Assembly: GCA_900470285.1 (NCBI GenBank)
Contig: UCAG01000013.1
Location: forward strand, 90,539 to 154,538
Source: Hyphomicrobiales bacterium
GTDB lineage: Bacteria; Pseudomonadota; Alphaproteobacteria; Rhizobiales; Rhizobiaceae
Length of the DNA stretch: 64,000 nucleotides
Direction of reading: 5' to 3'
The number at the start of each line of letters is the position of its first letter. Position 1 is the stretch's first letter. The notes below the pieces were generated by a model. That model saw only the letters and a program-made list of their open reading frames with translations, searched no databases and was not told where the DNA came from. The position numbers were made by a program, and so were the translations under genes. This document shows, in pieces, positions 19,754 through 28,722 of the stretch.

Positions 19754-20115
19754 TGTTCAAGCTCCGGAAACTGATGCTTGCCGTCACTGTTGAGCGGCAG
19801 GTCTTTCACCCAGCGCACCGCAGTGAGCTGAAGATGTGCGTAGAGATGCGGGAAGGCCTTGCCGCCGCGGGAAATTTCATAGCGAAGTTCATCGCCCAGC
19901 TGGTTTGCATCAACAGCCACCAGCAGCAGATCATCCTGACTGGCAAAATGCTTGGCAGCGGTCTCAGCAACTGTGTCATGGGTGGAAAAGTGGATATATC
20001 CATCCTGTAAATCAACAGGGGCACCGGAAAAATGCCCTGCCTTTTCAGCGTCTGCCCATTGGGCGCGTGTGGCTATCTTATAGATGGTTGTATGTGACGT
20101 ATCACTGTTTGACAT
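19750..20115 (-). CDS. DUF952 domain protein
   Basis: A 121-residue protein of the DUF952 family, with TIYKIATRAQW, the GYIHFSTHDT core and AFPHLYAHL. No enzymatic role is established for the family; it is often found beside pyrD in Rhizobiales (family knowledge). It overlaps pyrD by four bases and is likely co-transcribed and coupled. Confidence 0.88.
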   Translation of the reverse strand: MSNSDTSHTTIYKIATRAQWADAEKAGHFSGAPVDLQDGYIHFSTHDTVAETAAKHFASQDDLLLVAVDANQLGDELRYEISRGGKAFPHLYAHLQLTAVRWVKDLPLNSDGKHQFPELEQ

Positions 20116-20229
20116 GAAAAACGCTATTGTTGTGAACGGAAAAGCTGTTCAGACATTTTATATATCTGGCCGGTTTGGCGCATCCGGCAGCTTTTAAGAC
20201 AAAATTAAGTCACAAGCCACCTCTAAATT

Positions 20230-20245
20230 TTAATAAAGGGTTAAC
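20230..20245. promoter_or_regulatory. CtrA-type box (TTAA-N7-TTAAC)
   Basis: TTAA at 20230-20233, then seven bases, then TTAAC at 20241-20245. This is a full match to the consensus, in the 248-base divergent gap between the DUF952/pyrD pair and the small exported protein (start 20364). Confidence 0.5.
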
Positions 20246-20363
20246 ACCATTTTTGCAAATGAGCAAAAGTGCGTTCTGACAGTTTTGTGTTTTTGACAGA
20301 ACACACTGGAAAATGCTTGGATAAAACCCATATACCAAGCAGACAGATTAAAGGAGTGGGCAG

Positions 20364-20840
20364 ATGAAGAACCGGTCCGGTATCGCGATTGCGGTGGCAA
20401 AAGAAAACAAATCCAAGCTTATCATACGCAGTGCCGTTCTTTCGGCTCTTACAGGTCTGGCTCTGGTTTGGGGTATGAGCCCGTCTCCGGCACAGGACAT
20501 GCAGCGCTACTCCATGGAGAAAACCGAAGCCGGAATTATCCGTCTTGACCGCCAGACCGGTGAGTTTGCACTGTGTAAGGAACAGGCCGGTAAAATTGAA
20601 TGCGCTGAAACCAAACCGGCGCAACTGAGCAATGACGAACGCACGCTTCTGCTGGAAAAGCAGGTTGCCGATCTGACTGCGCGTATCGCCAGACTTGAGA
20701 AAAGCGGTGTCGCCAACAGTTCCCTGCCAAGTGAAGAAGAGTTCGAAAAAGGCTTAGGCTATATGGAGCGTTTCATGCGGTCTTTCATGGGCGTAGCCAA
20801 GAGCCTTGATGAGCCGGCACCGGTGCCGAACCGCACATAA
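20364..20840 (+). CDS. Small exported or membrane protein with coiled coil, unknown function
   Basis: A 158-residue protein. A hydrophobic stretch at about residues 19-38 (LIIRSAVLSALTGLALVWGM) is a signal anchor or uncleaved signal. A small conserved-looking region with two cysteines follows (GEFALCKEQ, KIECAET), then a short coiled coil (LLLEKQVADLTARIARLEK). AAAGGAG precedes ATG 20364. It ends with a terminator 13 bases after the stop. I recognise it only as an alphaproteobacterial hypothetical. A CtrA-type box upstream suggests envelope or cell-cycle timing (inference). Confidence 0.75.
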   Translation: MKNRSGIAIAVAKENKSKLIIRSAVLSALTGLALVWGMSPSPAQDMQRYSMEKTEAGIIRLDRQTGEFALCKEQAGKIECAETKPAQLSNDERTLLLEKQVADLTARIARLEKSGVANSSLPSEEEFEKGLGYMERFMRSFMGVAKSLDEPAPVPNRT

Positions 20841-20851
20841 TTCCTTCCAAA

Positions 20852-20880
20852 GAAAAAGCACCGTTTCCGGCGCTTTTTTA
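20852..20880 (+). terminator. Rho-independent terminator
   Basis: AAAAAGCACC (20853-20862) pairs with GGCGCTTTTT, with one mismatch, followed by further T. It lies between the convergent small protein gene and pip. Confidence 0.8.
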
Positions 20881-20896
20881 TTCTCTTAAATTGGTT

Positions 20897-21853
20897 TTAG
20901 CCGATATTAGCAAAGCGGCGTGTTGCTTCGATCAGCTCATGGGTAATACCCGGTTCGGTCACTGCATGACCGCCGTCTTCGACAATACGCAGATCGGCTT
21001 CCGGCCAGACTTTCTTCAGATGCCACGCATTGATGAACGGTGTGCACATATCGTAGCGGCCATGGATGATAACACCCGGAATATGGCGGATACGGTCAGC
21101 CAGACGCAGCAGCTGATCATCGGTATCAAAGAAAGCGCGGTTCTGGAAATAGTGGCATTCAATACGTGCAAAAGCGATGGCGAAGTGATCTTGCGCAAAA
21201 GCATTTTCGCGTTCTGGATCCGGCAACAGGGAAATTGCCGAACCTTCCCAGCGTGCCCAGCGGCGTGCCGCTTCAATCTGCACCTGCGGGTTCGGATCGG
21301 TCAGGCGACGGTAATAGGCCGCCACCATATCGCCGCGCTCGGCTTCCGGAATATGCAGCTGATAGGCTTCAAAGCGATCCGGATAGATGATACTGGCACC
21401 GTTGCTATAGAGCCAGTCCACTTCAAAACGGCGTGCCAGAAAGATACCACGCAGCACGAGTTCGCTGACGTGCTCAGGATGAGTCTGGGCATAGGCAAGA
21501 CCAAGGGTCGAACCCCATGAACCGCCGAAAACCTGCCATTTTTCAACGCCGAGATGAGTGCGCAGACGCTCCATATCCGCAACCAGATCCCATGTGGTAT
21601 TTTCGCGTAATTCCGCATGGGGCGTGGAGCGGCCGCAACCGCGCTGGTCAAACAGGATAATGCGATAGGCTGAAGGATCATGCAGACGGCGCATAGTCGG
21701 CGAGATGCCGCCGCCCGGACCGCCATGAATCATGATGACCGGCTTGCCGTTCGGGTTTCCGCATTCCTCAAAATAAATCCGGTGCAGCGATGAGACCTGC
21801 AACATCTCTTCCCGATAGGGTTGAATTTCCGGATAGAGGCTGTGGCGTGTCAT
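20897..21853 (-). CDS. pip: Prolyl aminopeptidase (proline iminopeptidase)
   Basis: Alpha/beta-hydrolase peptidase of family S33 that releases N-terminal proline, 318 residues. The oxyanion region is MIHGGPGGG. The nucleophile S112 is in GGSWGSTLGLAY. The acid D268 is in HGRYDMCTP and H296 in GGHAVTEP. DQRGCGRSTPHA is the family block. It is cytoplasmic, with no signal peptide. Confidence 0.96.
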   Translation of the reverse strand: MTRHSLYPEIQPYREEMLQVSSLHRIYFEECGNPNGKPVIMIHGGPGGGISPTMRRLHDPSAYRIILFDQRGCGRSTPHAELRENTTWDLVADMERLRTHLGVEKWQVFGGSWGSTLGLAYAQTHPEHVSELVLRGIFLARRFEVDWLYSNGASIIYPDRFEAYQLHIPEAERGDMVAAYYRRLTDPNPQVQIEAARRWARWEGSAISLLPDPERENAFAQDHFAIAFARIECHYFQNRAFFDTDDQLLRLADRIRHIPGVIIHGRYDMCTPFINAWHLKKVWPEADLRIVEDGGHAVTEPGITHELIEATRRFANIG

Positions 21854-22387
21854 GGGTCGTCCTTTTGCGTTATTTTATCTGCGAAGCAATAAGATTTTCT
21901 CTTGCATATAGAGCAGGCATCACCCTAACTGACAATACGGCACCATCGCGGCAAAAGCAGAAATCAGACTGTATATTGTACGCTTTGCCTGTAATATTGC
22001 ATAATGAATATGCATGCCGTCTGCTACAGGCGGCTTTTATTATGCAGGAAATTGCATTCACCGGTTTTCTCATGCCGGAATTTATCATGAAATGAAATGT
22101 CGGCGGCCGGAGCGTATTTCGAAATTGTGAAGCGCTGAGGCAGGGGAAACCAGTTTGTTTGACCGGTTTCTGATCCTGATTACAATCAGTTATGTTGCAT
22201 GTAAAAACAAAGAACAGAGCATTTTCAACTATGTCGGCGGAGCGGGAAGGGCTCTGTGTCTGAAGAAAATGCAAGATGAAAACAGGTCATTTCTAACTTT
22301 ATCTTTGGTTACATAAAGAGATAAGGTGCTTTCAGGAGATGATTTGCGGGGAGACTGCTGAGGGGGCAGGCAAGGGGTAGGAACTTT
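21854..22387. other. Intergenic region, pip / response regulator
   Basis: There is no supported gene in these 534 bases. An orphan plus-strand terminator-like hairpin lies at 22016-22038 (listed separately). The last 40 bases hold a G-rich ribosome-binding region (GGGGTAGGA) for the response regulator. Confidence 0.6.
22016..22038 (+). terminator. Orphan terminator-like hairpin
   Basis: GCCGTCTG (22016-22023) pairs with CAGGCGGC (22027-22034), with one wobble, around a three-base loop, followed by TTTTA. No plus-strand gene ends here, so it could close a small non-coding transcript that starts after 21854. Confidence 0.5.
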
Positions 22388-23038
22388 ATGGAATTGAATT
22401 TTATAATTGCCGACGATCATCCTTTATTCCGTGGCGCATTGCGACAGATTTTACAGGACGGTTTTCAGCCTGAGAGTGTGACTGAGGCTGACAATTATCA
22501 GCAATTGCAACAGGTTGCAGAAGAAGCACAGGATGTTGACCTGTTGTTTCTCGATCTGACTATGCCGGGTGTCAGTGGTTTGTCCGGTCTTATCAATCTC
22601 AAGGCGCAGCATCCGCAGTTGCCGGTTATGATTGTTTCCGCCACCGATGATGTCACTACAATCCGCCGTGCTATGGAACTCGGAGCCTCCGGTTTTGTTT
22701 CAAAATCCGCAAGCCTTGAGGAAATCGGCGAGGCCGTGCGTACCGTGCTGGACGGTGGGGAATGGGTATCCGGTGATATGGAGCTCGGCGCGGAAAATGA
22801 TGCGGAAATAGCCGATCTGATTGCCCGTATCCGCGCGCTCACACCGCAGCAGACCCGCGTCCTTTCGATGCTGGGACAGGGGCTTTTGAACAAACAACTG
22901 GCCTATGAGCTGAATATTTCAGAAGCCACGGTGAAAGCTCATGTGTCTGCTGTTCTGCAGAAGCTGGGTGTGGACAGCCGTACACAGGCGGTGATTCTGC
23001 TCTCGCGGCTTGGTCCGGGGTTTGCGCTTCTGGATTGA
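22388..23038 (+). CDS. LuxR/NarL-family response regulator
   Basis: Two-component response regulator, 216 residues. Receiver domain: acidic pair D9-D10, phosphoacceptor D56 (LLFLDLTMPG) and K106 (FVSKSAS). A LuxR-type helix-turn-helix lies at about residues 150-205 (LTPQQTRVLSMLGQGLLNKQ, then ISEATVKAHVSAVLQKLG). It is convergent with the SSF-type hybrid kinase at 23169-26666, the likely partner. The pair resembles the MxtR/ErdR-type systems tied to acetate or alcohol metabolism in Pseudomonas (inference by analogy). Confidence 0.92.
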   Translation: MELNFIIADDHPLFRGALRQILQDGFQPESVTEADNYQQLQQVAEEAQDVDLLFLDLTMPGVSGLSGLINLKAQHPQLPVMIVSATDDVTTIRRAMELGASGFVSKSASLEEIGEAVRTVLDGGEWVSGDMELGAENDAEIADLIARIRALTPQQTRVLSMLGQGLLNKQLAYELNISEATVKAHVSAVLQKLGVDSRTQAVILLSRLGPGFALLD

Positions 23039-23054
23039 GCGCATTGAGTAACTT

Positions 23055-23157
23055 AGAGCATTTCCAGTTTAAATTGAATCATTGGAAATGCTCTATCTGT
23101 TTGATTTTACGCATTATCCTACGCAAAACCGCTTCGCACTTTTGCTGGAAATGCTCT
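23055..23157. repeat. Dispersed hairpin repeat, family B, copy 1
   Basis: A 103-base element bounded by AGAGCATTTCCAG and its complement CTGGAAATGCTCT. It contains the blocks GCATTATCCTACGCAAAA and CGCTTCGCACTTTTGCT. It fills the gap between the convergent response regulator and hybrid kinase. Related copies are at 30985, 51197, 54045 (partial) and 58041. Confidence 0.85.
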
Positions 23158-23168
23158 GGCGTGCCTTC

Positions 23169-26100
23169 TCACCGCATATGATAATGCGCCAGCAAAGCCC
23201 GCAATGCTGCGGGTTTCAACGGTTTGTTCAGCACATGAACATTTTCTTCCGTGGCCTGTAATTTGACCTCTTTTGAACGATCGGCCGTCAGCAGAACGGC
23301 CGGTATGGTGTGGCCCAGCGTTTCACGGATATAGCCGATCATATCCAGCCCGTTTTCACGGTTGAGATGGTAGTCAGCCAGAATAATATCCGGCAGGATT
23401 TTGACGCTGATCTGTGAGCGGGCGATATGATTGCACCAGTCTTTGAGTTGTGCGCCGTCACGGATCAAAGTGATATCGCAACCCCAGCCCTCAAGCAGAA
23501 TGCGCATGCCGTCGAGGATCAGTGGATCATTATCAATACACAAGACGCGCATATTTTCGAGCGCATTGCTGCGGCGTCGGGCCTGTGACGGCTCGGTTGA
23601 AACTTCAGCTGCAGGCTCCTGAGACACCGGCATAATGATGCTGAAACAGGTGCCTTTGCCGTGCTCGGATTGCAGGCGGATTGTCAGATCCAGCACACGG
23701 GCAATACGGTCGACAATGGAAAGGCCAAGTCCCAACCCGTCTGCCTGACTGATCCCTTCATCCAGCCGGTAAAATTCGCGGAAAACCAGCTGTTGTTTTT
23801 CCGGCGCAATGCCGATGCCGGTATCCGCAACTTTGATTTCCAGATCGCCGCCACGACGGCGCACCCCGAGCAGGATTTTACCGCTGCGACTGTATTTGAT
23901 GGAATTCGAGATCAGGTTTTGCAGCAGACGGCGCAAAAGATTGCGGTCGCTATAGACTGTGAGAGAGCAAGGCACGACACGAAGTTTCAGACCCTTCGTG
24001 GCTGCAAGCGGGGTGAAGTCTGTGACAACCTGTTGAAGCAGGCGATCCAGACGGAACAGCGAAAGCTCCGGTTTAAGCGCACCGGTATCAAGCCGTGAAA
24101 TGTCCAGCAACGCACTGAGAATGCCTTCAACCGCTTCAAGGGAGGAGTCAATATTCCGCGCCAGTTGCGCTTCCGATGCGCCGAGCCTCTCACTCAAAGC
24201 AGTGCTGTAGAGGCGGGCGGCATTCAATGGCTGCAAAATATCATGTCCGGCAGCGGCAAGAAAACGTGTTTTACCGAAATTGGCCTCTTCCGCCAGTTTC
24301 TGCGCACGAACAAGCTGCTGGTTCACTTCCAGCAGTTCGGTAGTGCGATCGGCGACGCGTTGCTCCAGTGTTTCATTGAGACGCTTCATGGAGTTATCGG
24401 CTTCAACTGAAGCGGTAATATCAGTGTAACTGGCAACAATGCCGCCATCCGGCATCGGATTGGCTGCAATTTCAATGATTTTGCCGGTGGAGTGTAAGAG
24501 GATACGGCTAGGTTCATGGGTGCGCTCCAATGTGCGCATCATCATTGTGGCATCGCCCGTATGAATTTCGCCATTATGCAGCAACCGGTCGAGCACATCG
24601 GAAATCGGCGTGCCAACCTGTGTCAGCCCGTCCGGCAATTGCAGGAGATGGCGGAACCGCCGGTTCCAGCAGGTCAGACGGAAATCCTTGTCGAGGACGG
24701 TGATGCCCTGTTCCATCTGATCCAGCGCGGTTTGCAGCAAATCGCGATTGTGCTGCAAGGCTTCCGAGGCATCATCCAGCAGGCGCAGCGTGTCCGGTGC
24801 GGTATTGTCCTTACGCTGAAGCAGCAGCGACAGCACCAGACGCGCGGATGATGAGCCGATGGCACTACCCAATATTTGCTCAGCAAAACGGATCAGCGGT
24901 ACATCGGCGACAGCTTTATCATCCAGCGGCTGATCGCCGTTATGTTCATAGCGGCTGAAAGCAAGGGCAACGCGGTCTTCACCCAGATAGCGGGCAATCG
25001 TATTTTTGATTTCCCCGACCGTGACACTGGTGCGGAAACGGCGAAGAACCGGCACGGTCTTCAGATTGCGCGGCATGAATGTGCTGGCCTGAATGCGCTC
25101 CAGCGGTGTGGACTGGCGGGAGAGCGAGCCGATCACGAAGAAAAGCGCATTAATGGTTAGGCTCCATAGTGCGCCATGGGTGAGAGGCAGGGCATCAACG
25201 CCGAACAGTGCCTGCGGACGCAGATAAGAAAGCCCCCATAAACCTTCCCGCAGAATCGGCGCATCAGGATTTGCCAGAGTTGGCAGCAGCAACGTATAGG
25301 CCCAGACAGCAAAGCCGCTGACCATGCCCAGGACGGCTCCGCGTGCATTGGCATTGCGCCAGATCAGCCCGCCGATCAGCGGGGGCGCAAATTGTGCAAT
25401 CGCTGCAAAGGAGACCAGACCGATGGAGGCCAGCCCGAAAGTACTGGAACTGGCTCGGTAATAGCTGAAAGTCACCGCCAGAATAATCACGATGGTTGCA
25501 CGGCGGGTATAGAGGATAAGGCGGGTCAGATCCCGTTGCTGATGTTTTTGGCGACGATAGACGTAGCGGATCAATAGCGGCAACAGCAGATGGTTGGAGA
25601 TCATGATCGACAGCGCCACGCAGGCCACAATCACCATCGCCGTGGCAGCAGAAAGCCCGCCGACAAAAGCCAGCAGGGTTAAAAGATGTGAGCCTGCAGC
25701 CAGCGGCAGTGCCAGAACATAGAGATCCGCATTGGTTGTGGAGCCGAGATTGATAATGCCCTGCAAGGCGATTGGCAGGACAAACAGGTTAATCAGGATC
25801 AGATAGACCGGAAACAGCCATCGGGCGGTGCGCAATTCTTTTTCGCTGCGGTTCTCAACCACGGTGACGTGAAATTGGCGCGGCAGCATCAGAATTGCCG
25901 CTGCACTCAAAACCGTATGAACGATCCATGTGCTGGGGCTGGTGCGGGTTAACATACTCCAGAAATCAATGTCCCGCTCCTGCAATTGCTGAGGCAGATC
26001 AAAAGGCGAGCCGAACAGAAAGAAGGTTGTGGCGATGCCGACAATCAGAAAGGCGGTGATTTTGATGACAGATTCCAATGCAACCGCAAGGATCAGCCCG

Positions 26101-26666
26101 TCCTGATGTTCTGTTGCATCCGTATGTCTGGTGCCGAACAAAATGGCGAATATCGCCAGCAGCGCAGTGACAAACAGGGATATATCGCCGAAGACATAGA
26201 CAATCGGGTCATAGGAGGCCTGATATTCAGCCAGAACCATATCGACACTGCCGGAAACGGCTTTCAGCTGCAGGGCAATATAGGGCATGGATCCGACCAC
26301 GGCGATACAGGTGCCGATCGTGGCAACGCTGGTGCTTTTGCCGTAACGGGCGGCGAGAAAGTCGGCGATAGAGGTAATACGCTCGGCTTTTGCCAGCCGC
26401 ACCACATGACGCAGAAATTTATTGCCGAAGGTGAAAACCAGAATAGGGCCGATATAAATGCCCAGAAATTCAAGCCCGCGGTCAGCCGCAAGCCCGACCG
26501 AGCCGAAGAAGGTCCATGATGTACAATAAACAGCAAGACTGAAAGCATAAATATAGGGTCTTGGCTTGGAGCCCCAGCGCGATGCTTTACTGTCACCGAT
26601 ACTGGCAACCGCAAAGAGCAGGATCAGATAGAGAAATGCGATGCCGATAATGATCCAGCCGTGCAT
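23169..26666 (-). CDS. SSF-type hybrid sensor histidine kinase
   Basis: A 1165-residue hybrid kinase. The first 540 or so residues have about a dozen membrane helices and resemble a sodium:solute symporter (SYCTSWTFFGSVGLAADRG-type start, ALPLAAGSHLLTLLAFVGG). A PAS domain near 640-760 follows (QMEQGITVLDKDFRLTCWN), then HisKA with H808 in AAGHDILQPLNAARL. The ATPase region at about 900-1025 has LISNSIKYSR, DTGIGI and GLGLGLS. A receiver domain at about 1037-1165 has D1098 (ILADYHL) and K1148. This is the NahK/ErcS' and MxtR/CbrA-like architecture. A transported small carbon compound may be the signal (inference). AAGGGGG precedes ATG 26666. Confidence 0.93.
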   Translation of the reverse strand: MHGWIIIGIAFLYLILLFAVASIGDSKASRWGSKPRPYIYAFSLAVYCTSWTFFGSVGLAADRGLEFLGIYIGPILVFTFGNKFLRHVVRLAKAERITSIADFLAARYGKSTSVATIGTCIAVVGSMPYIALQLKAVSGSVDMVLAEYQASYDPIVYVFGDISLFVTALLAIFAILFGTRHTDATEHQDGLILAVALESVIKITAFLIVGIATTFFLFGSPFDLPQQLQERDIDFWSMLTRTSPSTWIVHTVLSAAAILMLPRQFHVTVVENRSEKELRTARWLFPVYLILINLFVLPIALQGIINLGSTTNADLYVLALPLAAGSHLLTLLAFVGGLSAATAMVIVACVALSIMISNHLLLPLLIRYVYRRQKHQQRDLTRLILYTRRATIVIILAVTFSYYRASSSTFGLASIGLVSFAAIAQFAPPLIGGLIWRNANARGAVLGMVSGFAVWAYTLLLPTLANPDAPILREGLWGLSYLRPQALFGVDALPLTHGALWSLTINALFFVIGSLSRQSTPLERIQASTFMPRNLKTVPVLRRFRTSVTVGEIKNTIARYLGEDRVALAFSRYEHNGDQPLDDKAVADVPLIRFAEQILGSAIGSSSARLVLSLLLQRKDNTAPDTLRLLDDASEALQHNRDLLQTALDQMEQGITVLDKDFRLTCWNRRFRHLLQLPDGLTQVGTPISDVLDRLLHNGEIHTGDATMMMRTLERTHEPSRILLHSTGKIIEIAANPMPDGGIVASYTDITASVEADNSMKRLNETLEQRVADRTTELLEVNQQLVRAQKLAEEANFGKTRFLAAAGHDILQPLNAARLYSTALSERLGASEAQLARNIDSSLEAVEGILSALLDISRLDTGALKPELSLFRLDRLLQQVVTDFTPLAATKGLKLRVVPCSLTVYSDRNLLRRLLQNLISNSIKYSRSGKILLGVRRRGGDLEIKVADTGIGIAPEKQQLVFREFYRLDEGISQADGLGLGLSIVDRIARVLDLTIRLQSEHGKGTCFSIIMPVSQEPAAEVSTEPSQARRRSNALENMRVLCIDNDPLILDGMRILLEGWGCDITLIRDGAQLKDWCNHIARSQISVKILPDIILADYHLNRENGLDMIGYIRETLGHTIPAVLLTADRSKEVKLQATEENVHVLNKPLKPAALRALLAHYHMR

Positions 26667-27042
26667 TCAGCCCCCTTGCTGACCGGTTAATGATTGCGGG
26701 ACAGGAAAATCCTGTATATGGCTGCAATAATAGCAGTCTCTGTCGCTGATTATTCTGTACCTATGTTTGTATGCAACACTTCAGAATAATCAAGCAGTAA
26801 GCTATTTTCTGATCTTGAGACTATAATAATCTCCGCTACTTTGTTTTTATTGCCGGATATAAATGTTTGAATCAAAAAATGGCAGACGCAAGCGAAAATG
26901 GTGGTTTTTGAGCATCGGAACGAAGCGTATATTTGCACGTGAGTACGGAAGCGCAGAAAATTGCAATTTGCAGCCAAGTCGGGCGACTTTTGGATCAGGC
27001 ATTAAAAACAGAGTAAGCCCCCGTACTTGTAAAGGATAGCTC
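26667..27042. other. Intergenic region, hybrid kinase / mscL
   Basis: This 376-base A+T-rich gap lies between divergent genes and must hold both promoters. I see no convincing gene, repeat or strong hairpin. Confidence 0.5.
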
Positions 27043-27459
27043 ATGCTAAAGGAATTTCGTGAATTTGCCCTCAAAGGCAATATGGTCGATCTGGCCATCG
27101 GTGTCATCATCGGTGGTGCATTTGGCGGTCTGGTCAATTCCATCGTGAATGACATTATCATGCCGATTATCGGTCTCATCACCGGTGGTATTGATTTCTC
27201 TAACATGTATATCCAGCTTGCCGGTGAGCCGAAGGGTACATTGGCGGCAGCGCGTGAAGCTGGTGCAACCATTGCTTACGGTAATTTTATTACGCTGCTG
27301 ATTAACTTCCTGATTATCGCCTGGGTTCTGTTCCTTGTTGTTAAAGGCATGAACCGTATGAAGAAAAAGGAAGAGGCCAAGCCTGAAGCTGAAGCCGCAA
27401 TTCCGGCGGATCAGGTTCTGCTGACAGAAATCCGCGATCTTCTGGCGAAAAAAGCCTGA
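27043..27459 (+). CDS. mscL: Large-conductance mechanosensitive channel MscL
   Basis: Inner-membrane osmotic safety valve, 138 residues in two transmembrane helices. The N-terminal helix and pore region are [20 protein letters not shown] and [16 protein letters not shown]. The second helix is around [20 protein letters not shown], followed by a basic KKKEEAKPE cytoplasmic tail. AAGGA precedes ATG 27043, and a terminator follows directly. Confidence 0.97.
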   Translation: MLKEFREFALKGNMVDLAIGVIIGGAFGGLVNSIVNDIIMPIIGLITGGIDFSNMYIQLAGEPKGTLAAAREAGATIAYGNFITLLINFLIIAWVLFLVVKGMNRMKKKEEAKPEAEAAIPADQVLLTEIRDLLAKKA

Positions 27460-27471
27460 TTATAAAATTCT

Positions 27472-27507
27472 AAACCCGGCCTCAGAAATGAAGCCGGGTT
27501 TATTTTT
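27472..27507 (+). terminator. Rho-independent terminator after mscL
   Basis: AAACCCGGC (27472-27480) pairs with GCCGGGTTT (27493-27501) around 12 bases, followed by ATTTTT. Confidence 0.9.
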
Positions 27508-27610
27508 AATTTGTCTGAGATTTTGGTTACATAAAATGTAACCGGCTAAACAAGACTCCGGCGCGACGATTATGCCTGCCATCCGGAAATGCTCTGGTTA
27601 AGAATATCCC

Positions 27611-28687
27611 ATGTCCCGTCAGCTCTCTCTGAAAAATATCTATGCGCTTTTCCTGACATTTCTGATTGCCGGCAGTGGTGCCGCAATCGCTTATCTGACC
27701 GGATTGCCCATTCCTTTTCTGCTCGGATCAATGTGCAGTGTGACCATTGCATCTCTGAGCGGCATCCGCATTTACCTGCCTGTCTGGTTGCGCAATGCGG
27801 TTTTTATCATGCTCGGCCTGCAAGCCGGTTCCGGTGTGCGCCCTGAAACGCTGAGCCAGATTGGCGAATGGCCTTTGAGCTTTATGCTGCTGTTTGTAAT
27901 GCTGGTAACTGTGACCGGCTTTACCTTTATGTTGCTGCGCTACGTGTTTCGCTGGGATGCACAAACCGCATTTTTCTCCTCTTTGCCCGGTGCCCTGTCT
28001 TTCGTGATGGCTGCAGCCAGCGAAACCCGAGCCGATCTGGTTAAAATCACCATTATTCAGACTGTGCGCCTGTTATTGCTGATTGGCCTGCTGGCACCGG
28101 TGCTTAATGTGCTTGGGCAATCCGCACCGCATATTGATTTTGTTGCAGGCTCAGGCAACCAGCAGCAGGAGTGGCTGTGGCTGTTTGCTGCGGGCGGTCT
28201 TGGTGCGCTGATCGGGCATTACAGCCGTTTACCGGGCGGCATGATGCTGGGAGCACTGCTTGCCAGTGCGCTAGTCTATGTAACGGGTTTTGTAACGGTG
28301 CGAGTGCCGCCTGAAATGGCGGACTTCGGTATGGTTGTTCTCGGTGTTCTGATCGGCTCGCGCGTTGATGCACGGCATCGCGGCGCTATCCTGAATTATT
28401 TGCCGGTAGCGCTTATGGCTTTCATCATTGGTACAGGAACCGCCGCGGCAATCTGTGCGCTGGCATGGCTGGCAACAGGGCTGCATCCGGCGCAGATTGC
28501 GCTGGCTTTCGCGCCGGGTGCATTGGAGGCGCTTACAGTGATTGCTTTCTCACTGGGCGTCGATCCGGCCTATGTGGCTTCGCACCATGTCGTCCGTTTT
28601 ATGATGATTGCGATCTTTGTGCCGTTTCTTGCCAGATCGCTGCGTCGTATGGATGAAAAGCAAACAGCCGCACAGGCGGAGCTCTGA
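27611..28687 (+). CDS. AbrB-family membrane protein (putative ammonia monooxygenase family)
   Basis: A 358-residue polytopic membrane protein with about ten helices in two AbrB-duplication repeats. Conserved-type blocks are PFLLGSMCSVTI, SLPGALSFVMAAASE, RLPGGMMLGALLAS and FAPGALEALTVIAFSLG. The family label ammonia monooxygenase is misleading; these are probably transporters or regulators of unknown substrate (family knowledge). The Shine-Dalgarno before ATG 27611 is weak. It is convergent with hemA. Confidence 0.85.
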   Translation: MSRQLSLKNIYALFLTFLIAGSGAAIAYLTGLPIPFLLGSMCSVTIASLSGIRIYLPVWLRNAVFIMLGLQAGSGVRPETLSQIGEWPLSFMLLFVMLVTVTGFTFMLLRYVFRWDAQTAFFSSLPGALSFVMAAASETRADLVKITIIQTVRLLLLIGLLAPVLNVLGQSAPHIDFVAGSGNQQQEWLWLFAAGGLGALIGHYSRLPGGMMLGALLASALVYVTGFVTVRVPPEMADFGMVVLGVLIGSRVDARHRGAILNYLPVALMAFIIGTGTAAAICALAWLATGLHPAQIALAFAPGALEALTVIAFSLGVDPAYVASHHVVRFMMIAIFVPFLARSLRRMDEKQTAAQAEL

Positions 28688-28722
28688 GCGGCTGTCAGGA
28701 TTGAAACCGGCACGCAGCACCA

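Noticed and set aside
21870-22274. Minus-strand open frame (134 residues) in the gap before the response regulator
   Set aside because: No Shine-Dalgarno and skewed composition with many Cys, Ser and Arg.
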